Origin: Siphonodentalium dalli | Lineage: Eukaryota; Mollusca; Scaphopoda; Gadilida; Siphonodentaliidae | Assembly: GCA_032622095.1 (NCBI GenBank) | Contig: CP136061.1 | Location: 257,082,077 to 257,146,076 of the forward strand | DNA: 64,000 nt | Direction of reading: 5' to 3' | Part shown: in pieces, positions 14,301-25,274 of the stretch | Layout: the number at the start of each line of letters is the position of its first letter | Position numbering within the stretch: the stretch's first letter is position 1 | Translations under genes and position numbers: made by a program | Notes under the pieces: generated by a model | What the model was told of the DNA's origin: nothing | The model's input: the letters and a program-made list of their open reading frames with translations, nothing else | Databases searched by the model: none

Positions 14301-15310
14301 TGGGCTCCTCGGTGGGTTTTAAGGGTATGGAAACAGCCCAACACCCACAGCACCCATGATAAAACCATACAGCACCCGTGCCTATGAAAACATATTTCTG
14401 AGTCAGCCATCTCTCAGACTATACCCATTCTGAAAATGATTCCACATTTCACTTTAGAATATATAGAGGCAATGGGAAAAGATGATTTGGGCACCTGAAT
14501 GGCATTTTGGGCTCTGGTCAGGGGGGAATATTTGGGTTTTTTAATGGTTAAATTGGTATATTTAACTGGAATTGGGTCCTGTGACCAATTATATGTATAT
14601 ACTTCTAGGTCTCCTAGTGTTTTTGGAAAGATCTGCATCATTATAAGAAGATATGCAAAAGTTTGGGCTCCTTAGTGGGTTTTAAGGGTATGGAGACAGC
14701 CCAACACCCACAGCACCCATGACAATTCAAGTTAAATTGATATATTTAACTTGAATTGGGCCATATGACCCATTATATGTATCTACTTCCAGCACTTTTG
14801 TTGTTTGTGGATAGGTATGCATCTATGCAAATAGTTTGCACAAAGTTTGGGCTCCTCGGTGGGTTTTAAGGGTATGGAAACAGCCCAACACCCACAGCAC
14901 CCATGATAAAACCATACAGCACCCGTGCCTATGAAAACATATTTCTGAGTCAGCCATCTCTCAGACTATACCCATTCTGAAAATGATTCCACATTTCACT
15001 TTAGAATATATAGAGGCAATGGGAAAAGATGATTTGGGCACCTGAATGGCATTTTGGGCTCTGGTCAGGGGGGAATATTTGTTTTTTTAATGGTTAAATT
15101 GGTATATTTAACTGGAATTGGGTCCTGTGACCCATTATAGGTATATACTTCTAGGTCTCCTAGTGTTTTTGGAAAGATCTGCATCATTATAAGAAGATAT
15201 GCAAAAGTTTGGGCTCCTTAGTGGGTTTTAAGGGTATGGAGACAGCCCAACACCCACAGCACCCATGACAATTCAAGTTAAATTGGTATATTTAACTTGA
15301 ATTGGGTCAT
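2335..15310 (+). repeat. Satellite array 1: 538-bp dimeric unit, about 24 copies
   Basis: Near-identical units repeat every 538-548 bp; the landmark CTCTCAGACTATACCC recurs at about 2519, 3047, 3583 and on to 14957. One unit is 3356-3893. It starts with a long monomer A (3356-3718, 363 bp) and continues with a short monomer B (3719-3893, 175 bp). B matches the first 175 bp of A but lacks A's last 188 bp. Both contain the GTGGGTTTTAAGGGTATGG core. Length variation comes mainly from a 9-bp indel in B (AACACCCACAGCACCC versus AGCACCC) and from T-tract length. I infer unequal exchange and homogenisation. Units carry short minus-strand frames of 62-105 residues, which I take to be passive. Confidence 0.97.
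3347..3382. repeat. Hairpin at the B-to-A junction of each satellite unit (example)
   Basis: Two perfect 15-bp arms (CAATTCAAGTTAAAT and its complement) flank a 6-bp spacer. The hairpin recurs once per 538-bp unit in array 1 and, inverted, in array 2. It lies exactly where the short monomer ends and the next long monomer begins. Confidence 0.85.
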
Positions 15311-17282
15311 ATGACCCATTATAGGTATCTATTTCCAGCACTTTTATAGTTTTTGGATAGGTATGCAACTATGCATCTATGCAAATGGTTTGCACAAAGT
15401 TTGGGCTCCACGGTGGGTTTTAAAGTTATGGAGACAGCCCAACACACACAGCTCCCATGAAAAAAAACCATACAGCACCCGTGCCTATGAAAACATATTT
15501 CTGAATCGGTGATCTCTCAGACTATACCCATTCTGAAAATTACTCTACAGTTGACTTTTAGAATATATATAGGCAATGAGAAAAAAAATTATTTGAGCAT
15601 ATGAATGGGATTTTGGGCTTTGGTCAGGGGGGGGGAATATTTGGGTATTTTAAAAGTTAAATTGGTATATTTAACGTGAATTGTGACCCATTATAGATTT
15701 CTACTTCCTGTACTTTTAGTGTTTCATCTGTATAAGAATATGTGCAAAAGTTTTGGCTCCTCAGTGGGTTTTTAGGAGATGGTGACAGCCCAACACCCAC
15801 GGCACCCATGATGAAACCATACAGCGGCTATGAAAACATATTTCTGGGTCAGTGTTCTCTCAGACTATACCTATTCTGAAAATTAATCCAGTTTACTTCA
15901 GAATATATGTAGGCAATGGTAAAAAAATTCTTTGGGCACCTGAATGGTATTTTGGGCTCTGGTCAGGGGGAGGGGAATATTTGGGTTTTTTAATAGTTAA
16001 GTTGGTATATTTAACTTGAATTGTGACCCATTATAGATATCAACTTCCAGTACTTTTAGTGTTTTTGGAAATATATTCATCTGTTTAAGAAGATGTGCAA
16101 AAGTTTGGGCTCCTCAGTGGGTTTTAAGGGTGTGGTGACAGCCCAACACCCACGGCACCCATGATGAAACCATACAGCACCCGTGCCTAAAAAAAAAAAA
16201 TTCTGGGTCTCAGACTATGCCCATTCTGAAAATGATATATTTTGGCACCTGGAAGTTATTTTGGGCTCTGGTCAAGGGGAGTGGAATATTAGGAATTTTA
16301 ATAGTCAAGTTGGTATATTTAACTTATATTGTGCCATTATTGATATCTACATCCAGGGCTTTTAGTGTTATTGAATAGGTAAGCACCTATGTAAATGATT
16401 TCCCGTATTGGATTTAAGAGTATGGAGCCAGCCCAACACCCACAGCACCAATGGTAAACCATACAGCATCTGTGCCTATAGAATCATATTTTGGGGTCAG
16501 TGTTCAATCAGACAACACTCATTTATGAAACATGATTCCACATATGACTTTAGAGTATAGGCAGGCGATCAACAGAAAATATTTTGTTACCTGGAAGGGA
16601 ATTTGGGCGAGGGGAGAGGAATATTTGTGTTTTTAATAGCCATATTGGTATTTTAGGCTTAGGAATCAGTCCAACACCCATACCACCCATGATAAAACAT
16701 ATGGCACTGGTACCTATAAAATAATATTTTGGGGTCAGTGTTATCTCAGACACCGAAAAAAATATTATTTGGGCACCTGGAAGGGATTTTGGGCTGAGGG
16801 GGAGGTGAATATTTGTGTTTAATAGTCAAATGGATAATTTTAACTTGAATTGGGCCCAGTAACCCATTTAATGTTTGTGCACGTTGAAGGGATTTTGGGC
16901 TCAGGTGAGGTGAATATTTGTGTTTAAAGTCGATTGGGTATTTTTTAACTTGAATTGGGCCCAGTACCCATTAATTTGTTAATGGATAGATCTGCATCTG
17001 CATAAAATATTTACTGAAGTTTGAGCTCCTGGTTGGGATTGAAGGGCACGGAGCTGGCCCAACACCTGCAGCACCCATGATAAATTCCAATGGACCATGC
17101 AACACCTGTGATTATGAAATCATATTTTGGGGTCAGTCTCAGACTCTACTCATTCTGAAAATGATTCCACATTTGACTTTAGAATATAGGCAGGCACTGA
17201 ACAAAACAATTTGGCCACATGAAAGGGATTTTGGTCTCAGTGGGGAGGTGAATATTTGTTTGTTCATGGTCTAATTGGTATT
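15311..17282 (+). repeat. Degenerate single monomers at the inner edge of array 1
   Basis: The dimeric pattern stops and diverged A-type monomers follow at about 340-390 bp spacing (starts near 15268, 15657, 15997, 16306, then increasingly decayed to about 17280). They keep the GGTATATTTAACTTGAATT, GGGCTCTGGTCA and CAGCCCAACACCCA landmarks with many substitutions and indels. No B-type short monomer is evident. This is the pattern expected of an older array edge outside the homogenised core. Confidence 0.85.
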
Positions 17283-17901
17283 ATTAAATTGCATTTGATG
17301 AGCGAAATAAGCTCATATCAATATAGGCTCTGTGTGGAGATAAACGTCCAATATGGGACCATGATTTCCATACAAATAAGCACGCAACGGTCTTATTTTA
17401 ATGAGCGAAATAAGTCCCTATTGGTATTATTTAATCACAATATACGCTCTATATGGACTTAAAATTCAGTTTTTAAAACAGTCGAATATGGGACTATCTC
17501 CGGACGCAAAAAGCCCATATTGGTATTATTAAATCTACCGTTTTTGATCGTAACATATCCTCACAAAAATAGGTTCATAGTGGAAATAAATATCAACATA
17601 TGATTCAATAGACTTATTTGATTCAGAAATAAGCCCACAGTGAGCTTATAGCCATTACGCCATTGATTCGCGAGGGTCGCATATATAAAACATAAAGAGT
17701 GTGCATCTGATATTGGTCATGTCGATGAAAAAAGCTAGATTAATAATAATATGGGTTTATTTCGTACGAAAATAGTCCCATATTGGACTGTTTAAAAAAA
17801 CCGCGTTTTAGGTCCATATATAAAGCTTATATTAAATAACGCCAATATGAGCTTATTTCGCACATTAAAATAAAACCGTTATGTGCTTATTTTCACGAGG
17901 A
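17283..17901. repeat. D1 palindromic element, full-length copy
   Basis: A long inverted-repeat element. The left arm runs through AGCGAAATAAG, CCATATTGGTATTATTTAATC and AACAGTC-type motifs. The right arm repeats them inverted and ends at GTGCTTATTTTCACGAG. The centre contains AACATATCCTC, ATTGGACTTATTTGATTC and a GCGAGGG/GCGCGGGCCACA block. Similar complete copies lie near 24.19-24.75, 25.28-25.77 and 29.23-29.69 kb. No protein is encoded. Confidence 0.72.
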
Positions 17902-18167
17902 TGAAATGTACATGGAAAGTCTTGTGTTGGTTTATTCGTGTTATTTTTCAGCCTGTTCTTGAGAAAATAAGCCCATAATCTGATTCTGAAATAAGCACAT
18001 ATTAAGCTTAAACCCTTATTCCGTTGATTGGCGCGAGCCACAGTGAGAACACCGTACAAAGAGCGTAGCTTTGGTAAGTCGTGTTGATGGAAAAAGGTTA
18101 GATTAAATAATGCCAATATGGGCTTATTTCGTATGTAAATAGTCCCATATTGTACTGTTTTAAACAG
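17902..18167. repeat. Partial D1 copy
   Basis: Contains the linker GTCTTGTGTTGGTTTATTCG, a D1 left tip (CAGCCTGTTCTTGAGAAAATAAG), the D1 centre, and the right arm up to ACTGTTTTAAA, where a D2 copy begins. Confidence 0.6.
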
Positions 18168-18529
18168 CCTGTTCCAAAAAAAAACGGGCACATTATCTGC
18201 TTATAATAAATATTTTTTAGGTAGATAATCTGCTTAGAATCGCCTCATTTTGAGTCGATAATGTGCTAAAAATGAGAGCATAGTCACATTATCGACTGAC
18301 AATGAGTCGATTGTAAACAGATTGTGTGCGGAAAATGACACAAATAAGCCAACTTACGACTTTCAAGTGTAAGCTCTTTAACATGTGTTTTCAATGTGGC
18401 CCGCGCCATAGAACCAGATAACGATATGATCTATTATCTGCTTATTTTACAATTAAATAATCATATTATGTACTTATTTCACATTATGGGCCGATTATGT
18501 GCGTATTTGCGCGAGGATATGTTGTGACA
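18168..18529 (+). repeat. D2 dispersed element copy
   Basis: Starts CAGCCTGTTCC and ends GCGCGAGGATATGTTG, followed by TTGTGACA at 18522-18529. That octamer is repeated at 22219-22226 and is read as the target duplication of the adjoining foldback element. Confidence 0.72.
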
Positions 18530-18594
18530 CGAGCTCCATGAATTCCGTTCCCAGTTCCCAGTTCCCTATTCTCCTAAAATTGCACTTTTCGTTT

Positions 18595-19480
18595 ACTAAA
18601 TCGGCTGCGTAGCCAGAGTCATGGAGACCACCCGGGAATCCTTGTATTTTCGTGCGGTGCCACACAGCGGGGATCTATATGAAAGGGACGCGACCATGCA
18701 GCCCCTTCCAAATTTTCGAAAATTGGGCTGAATTCGTGCATGGGGTGTCAAAATAGCACTTTTCGTTACTAAATCGGCTGCGTAGCCAGAGTCATGGTGT
18801 CCACCCGGAAATCCTTGTATTTTTGTGCGGTGCCACCCAGCGGGCATCTATAGAAAAGGGACGCGACCATGCAGCCCCTTCCAAATTTTCGAAAATCGGA
18901 CTGAAGGCGTGCATGGGGTGTCAAAATAGCACTTTTCGTCACTAAATCGGCTGCGTAGCCAGAACCATGGCGGCCACCCGGGAATCCTTGCATTTTCGTG
19001 CGGTGCCACCCAGCGGGCATCTATTGGACAGGGACGCGGCCATCTAGCCCCTTCCAATTTTTCGAAAATTGGGCTGAAGTCGTGCATGTAGCTAAACATA
19101 GCACGCTTTGTTACTAAATCGGCTGCGTAGCCAGAACCATGGCGGCTACCCGGGAATTCTTTCATTTTCGTGCGGTGCCACCCAGCGGGCATCTTTATGA
19201 CAGGGACGCGGCCATATAGCCTCTTCCAATTTTTTGAAAATTGGGCTGAAGTCGTGCATGGAGTTAATTTTTTTAACTTTTTGTTACTAAATCAGCTGCG
19301 TAGACAGAACCATGGCGGCCACTCGGGAATCCTTGTATTTTCGTGCGGTGCCACCCAGTAGACATCTATTGGACAGGGACGAGACCGTATAGGCCTTTTC
19401 AATTTTTCGAAAATTGGGTTGAAGTCGTGCATGGAGCTCCAAATCGCACTTTTCGTTGCTAAATCGCCCGCGTAGGCATA
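18595..19480 (+). repeat. 173-bp tandem repeat, left arm (5-6 units)
   Basis: The landmark GCTGCGTAGCCAGA recurs near 18603, 18777, 18951 and 19124 and, diverged, near 19296 and 19470. Each unit also contains TTTCGTGCGGTGCCAC and GAAAATTGGGCTGAA. Short minus-strand reading frames here follow the repeat period and do not look like genes. Confidence 0.9.
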
Positions 19481-19574
19481 ACCGTAGCAGACACGTGGCT
19501 ATCCTTGCGGGATCTTCTTGTGCCACCACTATTACATCTAAAAATCACAAACTAGGTCACATAAACTTGTCCAA

Positions 19575-19871
19575 AATAGGACATTTTTCGTTAGTCGATA
19601 ATGTACTGAAAAGGAGACCCTATTACTCACATTATCGACTCATATAGAGGCGATTCTAAGCAGATTATGTGCGAACAATGACAAGAAATAAGCCAACCCA
19701 CTACTGTTCAGCTGTACGCTCATTAACATGTGTTTTCACTGTGGCTCGCGACTTAACACAAAATTATGACTATGACTCCATTATCTGCTTATTTCAGAAT
19801 CAAATAATCACTTTATGTACCTAATTGGAATTATAGGTCGAATATGTGCGTATTTGTGCGAGGATATGTTG
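19575..19871 (+). repeat. D2-like block inside the foldback element
   Basis: Starts inside D2 at TAGTCGATAATGTACTG and ends GTGCGAGGATATGTTG. It lacks the D2 left tip. It is followed directly by the 184-bp repeat. Confidence 0.65.
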
Positions 19872-20594
19872 CTAAATCGCCTGCGTTGGCATAACCATAG
19901 CAGCCACTGGGCTATCCTTGTGGATTCTTCTTTGCCCACCACTAGTCCATCTATAAATCACAAACTGGTTCACATATGCCTGTCCAGCTGTTAATAAATT
20001 GGGTGTAAGTCGTGCATCGGATGAAAATAATGAAAAACATGTCATTTTTCGTTGCAAATCGTCTGCGTAGGCATATCCATAGCAGCCACGGGGCTCTCGT
20101 TGTGGATTCTTCTTATGCCACCACTAGTCCATCGATATATCACAAACTGGTTCACATACGCCTGTCCAGCTGTTCAAAAATTGGGCGTAAGTCGTGCGTG
20201 GGGTCAAAATAATGAAACAAAGTTCATTTTTCGTTGCTAAATCGCCTGCATAGGCATAACCATAGCAGTCACGAGACTATCCGTGTGGATTTTTCTTCTG
20301 CCACCACCAGTCCATCTAGAAATCACAAATCAATTAACATGCTCCCGTCCAGCTGTTCACAAATTGAGCGTAAGTCGTGCGTGGGGTTAAAATAATGAAA
20401 AAAAATTAATTTTTCGTTGCTAAATCGCCTGCGTAGGCATAACCATAGACGCTACGGGGCTATCCTTGTGGATTCTTCTTGTGCCGCTACAAGTCCATCT
20501 AGAAATCACAAAATATGTCATATAAACTTGTCCAGCTGTTCAACAGTTGGGCGTAAATCGTGCGTGGGGTAAAAATATGACATTTTTCGTTGCT
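19872..20594 (+). repeat. 184-bp tandem repeat, first block (about 4 units)
   Basis: The unit begins TTGCTAAATCGCCTGCGT and contains CTATCCTTGTGGATTCTTC, GTCCATCTA and GGGCGTAAGTCGTGC. It is recognisably related to the 173-bp unit of the arms (AAATCGCCTGCGTAGGC versus AAATCGGCTGCGTAGCC), so both descend from one repeat. Confidence 0.85.
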
Positions 20595-20947
20595 TAATCC
20601 TGAAAACCAGCACATTATTTGCTGAGAAGAAACAATAATTTAGGTAGATAATCTGCTTAGAATCGCCTCATTTTGAGTCGACAATGTGCTGAAAATGAGT
20701 TCCTATTAGTCATATTATCGACTCATATAGAAGCGATTCTAAGTAAATTATGTGCTGACAATGACAAAAATAATAACCAAACTTTTCAGGTGTACGCTCA
20801 TTAGCATGTATTTTCACTGTGGCACGCGCCAAAACACGAAATGACGACTATGACTCCATTATCTGCTTATTTCATAACCAAATAATCACTTTAAGTACCT
20901 AATTAAAATTTAGGTCGGTTTTGTGCGTATTCGTGCGAGGATATGTT
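20595..20947 (+). repeat. D2-like block inside the foldback element
   Basis: Runs from CCAGCACATTATTTGCTG to GTGCGAGGATATGTTA. With the block at 19575 it alternates with the 184-bp repeat, suggesting that a composite of D2 plus 184-bp units was amplified inside the element. Confidence 0.65.
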
Positions 20948-21424
20948 ACTAAATCGCCTGCGTTGGCATAACCATAGCAGCCACGGGGCTACCCTTGTGG
21001 ATTCTTCTTATACCACAATTAGTCCATCTATAAATCACAAACTAGTTCACATACGCCTGTCCAGCTGTTCAAAAATTGGGCGTAAGTCGTGCGTGGGGTC
21101 AAAATAATGAAAAAAGAGATATTTTTCGTTGCTAAATCGCCTGCGTAGGCATACACATAGCAGCCACGAGGGTATCCTTGTGGATGCTTCTTATGCCACC
21201 ACTAGTCCATCTAAAAATCACAAACATAGTCACATAAGCCTGTCCAGTTGTTCAAAAATCGGGCGTAAGTCGTGCGTGGGGTCAAAATAATGAAAAAAAT
21301 CATTTCTCATTGCTAAATCGCCTGCGTAGGCATAACCGTAGCTGCCACGAGTCTATCCTTTTGGAATCTTCTTGTGCCACCAATAGTGCATCGAAACATC
21401 ACAAACTAGGTCCCATAAAATGCA
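20948..21424 (+). repeat. 184-bp tandem repeat, second block
   Basis: Two to three further units with the same landmarks, starting near 20948, 21128 and 21310. The last breaks off where the inverted 173-bp array begins. Confidence 0.82.
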
Positions 21425-22177
21425 AGGAATTCCAGGGTGGCCGCCATGGTTCTGGCTACGCAGCCGATTTAGCAACAAAAAAATGCAATTTTTAGCTCCA
21501 TGCATGCACGACTTCAGCCCAATTTTCAAAAAAGTGGAAGGGCTATATGGCCGCGTCCCTGTCCTATAGATGCGCGCTGGGTGGCACCGCACAAAAATAC
21601 AAGGATTCCCGGGTGGTCGCCATGGTTCTGGCTACGCAGCCGATTTAGTAACAAAAAGTGCGATTTTGAGCTCCATGCACGACTTTAGCCCAATCTTCGA
21701 AACATTGGAAGGGGCTATATGGTCGCGTCCCTGTCCTATAGATGACAACTGGGTGGCACCGCACGAAAATACAAGGATTCCCGTGTGGCCATCATGACTG
21801 TCTACGCAGCCGATTTAGTAACTAAAAGTGCTATTTTGACACCCCATGTACGACTTCAGCCCGATTTTAGAAAATTTGGAAGGGGCTGCATGGTCGCGTC
21901 CCTTTCCTATAGATCCCCGCTGGGTGGCACCGCACGAAACTACAAGGATTCCCGGGTGGCCACCATGACTCTGGCTACGCAGCCGATTTAGTAACGAAAA
22001 GTGCTATATTGACACCCATGCACGACTTCAGCCCGATTTTCGAAAATTTGGAAGGGGCTGCATGGTCGCGTCCCTTTCCTATAGATGCCAGCTGGGTGGC
22101 ACCGCACGAAAATACAAGGATTCCCGGGTGGCCACCATGACTCTGGCTACGCATCCGATTTAGTAACGAAAGGTGCA
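21425..22177 (-). repeat. 173-bp tandem repeat, right arm (4-5 units, inverted)
   Basis: The same unit as the left arm but inverted; the landmark TCTGGCTACGCAGCCGAT recurs near 21451, 21628, 21970 and, diverged, at 21808 and 22140. The opposite orientation of the two arms makes the element a foldback. Confidence 0.9.
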
Positions 22178-22218
22178 ATTTTAGGGGAACTGGGAACTGG
22201 GAACGGAATTCATGGAGC

Positions 22219-23340
22219 TTGTGACAGGACATATCACGCTCTTTACTTGCGCCAGTCTATGCTGGGCGCAAGCAATGTTTTCGGTCAGGATCTCTGTTTA
22301 TCTGTTTATTTGTCTGTCCTTCCACGAATATGTTACGTCATACCGGAAGTACAGAATGTAAAGAATGCACATGCGCTAATATGAAATGATGGCACCAATT
22401 GTAATTTAAATCCACATTTATACTAAATTTGCATTGTTATCTCGTTTTATTTTGGTAATAAATCGTTCATAAAAGAACAAAATTGAAAGATTGCTTTCTT
22501 TGAAACTCGGAAAATTATTTGAGATCGAGTCTAAAAGATGCGTGCGGAATCGTTTTTTTTTTCTCGCATAGAAAATGATGTGCGAACAAATTTCTGGAAA
22601 CTTTCTTCGACGTTCAAAACATTTCCGAAAGACGCAGGTGCATATAAACCATGTCCGGCCAAACGATCGAGCGCATGGTTCTAGACAAAATTGTACTGAA
22701 AAATATGTTGAAACATGGATTATTAAAGCGCCTTATTAATTAACTGGGAAAACAAGCTTTCTCATTCTCAAAGCAATTGGCATTTTGATGATATGTTCCC
22801 GAAGACCGTAGATCAGTCGCTATAAGGGCATGTTCACATTGACACATTGATAATCAAAGACTAACCAATGATCGCGTGTCTTTTATTTAATTGTGTCGGA
22901 ATTGACTTTGACGTTTTTTGCCGCTGAAGTGCAATGACATACACAAAGCATTCTAGTCAAACTAGTAATGTAACCCAATTGGTATATACTATATAGCATC
23001 AGCGGCAACCAATCGTATTCACACCCTTCATATGAGCGATGTCTATATTGTTCTATAAATATGTCAAACAACTCTTACGTCATTACTAAGACCATAATTA
23101 GTGTAATAGATCAACTGGAGATAACAGAGATATTCTGTCCGTACACACAAATATTTCAGCGATGGATGAACTGAAATTTGATATCTAGATTCTCTATCGA
23201 TCTCTCAAAAGAGGGCCCAGCACCCGTGGTTCAAACTGCTGTTGGCAAGATATCACAAAACATGCCATACTGAATGTGTGATGGGTGCATTCTAGTGCAA
23301 ATGTGTTTTACTACGGTTCGCGTCTTTCAACTGAATAGCG
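22219..23340. other. Unique stretch between repeats
   Basis: Starts with the second TTGTGACA and the continuation of the interrupted repeat (CACGCTCTTTACTTGCG), then becomes apparently single-copy. I see no credible exon or RNA gene. Confidence 0.5.
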
Positions 23341-23876
23341 GGTATAAGCTCACTAGGCTTATTTTGTATGTAAATAGTCCCATATTGTTCTGTCTTAAAC
23401 AGCCTGTTCTCCCTAAAATCCGCACATTACCTGCTTATAATAAAGCTTTTTAGGTATATAATCTGCTTAGAATCGCCTCATATTAAGTCGGTAATGTGCT
23501 GAAAATTAGAACATTTTAGTCATAATATCGACTCATAATGAGGCTATTCTAAGCAGATTATATGTGGACAATGAAATAAATAAGCGAACCCATGGCTTTT
23601 CAGGTGTACGCTCTTTAATATGTGTTTTCACTGTGGCCCGCGCCATAATACGAAATCACGGCTATGACTCCAGTATATGCTTATTTGAGAATCAAATAAT
23701 CACAATACGTAACTATTTCACATTATAGGTCGATTATGTGCGTATTTATGGGAGGATATGTTTGTTTTAAAAACCGTGTTTTATGTCAATATAGAGCTTA
23801 TATATATTGCGATTAAATAAGCCAACATTAGCTTATATGAATAAAATTAAGTGCTTATTTTCAAGAAAATAGCATG
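23341..23876. repeat. D1 right arm interrupted by a D2 copy (23400-23763)
   Basis: The D1 arm reads to CTGTCTTAAA at 23399. D2 follows from CAGCCTGTTCTCC to GGGAGGATATGTTT. The D1 arm then resumes with GTTTTAAAAACCG. The 8-mers GTCTTAAA (23392-23399) and GTTTTAAA (23764-23771) look like a target duplication with one change. Other D2 copies start after the same ACTGTTTTAAA in D1 (18.16, 29.93, 31.20 kb). Confidence 0.72.
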
Positions 23877-23933
23877 ACCTCTGCATGGTAAATGTTGAGT
23901 TGTTTAATTGTCTTGTTTTCCAGCCTAGCTGTT

Positions 23934-24053
23934 CTCGTGAAAATAAGCACAACACGGGCCAATATCATATTGGTATGTGCTTATTTTCACGAGACCAAGC
24001 ACAACACGGGCCAATATCATATTGGTATGTGCTTATTTTCACGAGACCAGGCT
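23934..24053. repeat. Tandem pair of short D1-tip hairpins
   Basis: A palindrome with TGAAAATAAGCACA at one side, TGTGCTTATTTTCA at the other and ATATCATATTGGTAT between them occurs twice in a row. It is a D1 element reduced to its two tips. A single diverged copy is near 30440-30505. Confidence 0.75.
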
Positions 24054-24186
24054 GACATCTGCATGGTAAGTCTTGGATTGGTTTATTTGTGTTATTTTCA
24101 ACACGAATTGCTAAAATAAGCATAAGGCGGGCTTATCGCATATTGAAATATCCCAAGCATATATTTAGTGTTCAATTAATGACAAT

Positions 24187-24745
24187 ATGCAGTCTGTTCT
24201 CGTAAAAATAAGCTCATAACGGGCTGATTTTAATGAGCGAAATAAGCTCATACTGGCATCATTTAACCTCAATATACCTGAACTTTTTATATATTGACCT
24301 AAACACGGTTTTTAAAACAGTCAAATGTTGGACTATTTTTACACGGAATAAGCCTATCTTTGGTATTATTTAATCTACTTTTTTTTCTTCGCAACACATC
24401 CTCATGTAATTAGGTTCATATTGGACCTAAATATTCACACTGTTCATATGGACTTATTTGATTCTAAAATAAGCCCACGGTGAGGTTATCTCTATCATTC
24501 CTTTGAATGGCGCGGGCCACAGTTAACACACATTATAAGGAGCGTGAATCTAGTAGGTCGTGTCGATGAAAAAAAGGTAGATTAAATAATGCCAATATGG
24601 GCTTATTTCGTATGAAAATAATCCCATATTGGATTGTTTAAAAAAAAATCCGTTTTAGGTCCATATAGAACGTATATTGCGGTTAAATAATGCCAAAAGG
24701 AGCTTATTTCGCTCAGCAAAAAAATCCCGTTATGAGCTGATAGCT
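24187..24745. repeat. D1 palindromic element, full-length copy
   Basis: Begins CAGTCTGTTCTCGTAAAAATAAG, passes through the AACACATCCTCATG centre and the GCGCGGGCCACAG block, and returns through the inverted arm to AATCCCGTTATGAGCTG. Only repeat structure is visible. Confidence 0.7.
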
Positions 24746-25274
24746 ACATGGTAAGTCTTGATTTGGTTTATTTGTGTTGTTTTGCACAACACGAATTGCA
24801 AAAATAAGCACAAAACAGGCTTCTCGCATATTCAAATATCCCATATAGGGCTGTTTTAATAACTATAGTTTAAGCACATATAGAGCGTATAGTGTTTTCG
24901 AATAATGTCAATATGCAGTGATACTGTACCCATGTATATGGTGCACATACCCAAATATACCGTGGTATCTACAAAAGTATACCCTCATACCCACATCTAT
25001 AAGCGTTTTGTGTCCATATATAGCGTATATTGCGGTTAAATAATGCCAATATCAGCTTATTTCGCTCAAAATGTGCTTATTTTCACAAGAACAATCTGTA
25101 TGGTAAGTCTTGAGATGGTTGATTCGTGTTTGTTTTCCACTCTATTGTCATGAAACTAAACACAATATGGGCTTATCTCATATTCAAATATCCAATATAC
25201 ACAAAAAAGGGCTGTTTTAATAGCCAGCGTTAGGCCCACATGGAGCGTTTTTGAGTTTTCAAATAATGTCAATT
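24746..25274. repeat. D1 fragments and linkers
   Basis: Pieces of D1 arms near 24850-24925, 25000-25085 and 25190-25275 are separated by linkers that begin GGTAAGTCTTGA. No gene is seen. Confidence 0.55.

Larger units (their letters stand above)
18530..22218. mobile_element. 3.7-kb foldback element with tandem-repeat arms
   Basis: The ends are inverted copies: GAGCTCCATGAATTCCG followed by repeated GTTCCCA on the left, and the same inverted on the right (about 22178-22218). Inside each end lies a tandem array of a roughly 173-bp unit (AAATCGGCTGCGTAGCC...), plus-oriented at about 18595-19480 and inverted at about 21425-22175. The centre holds a related roughly 184-bp repeat and two D2-like blocks. 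TTGTGACA flanks both sides (18522-18529, 22219-22226). Joining the flanks gives GTTGTGACAGGACATATCACG, which resembles the uninterrupted sequence near 33251-33290, so the block very probably inserted as one unit. No transposase is visible. Confidence 0.82.

Noticed and set aside
2522-14641. Repeated minus-strand reading frames of 62-105 residues, nearly identical in every satellite unit
   Set aside because: They follow the satellite period exactly, shift or truncate with T-tract length, lack any domain or splice context, and have counterparts on the plus strand. They are kept open by sequence identity between units, not by evident selection on protein.
18596-22384. Overlapping frames of 60-114 residues containing repeated PAGWHRTK and GYAADLVTK
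   Set aside because: They mirror the 173-bp tandem unit on both arms, overlap in different frames and show no domain.
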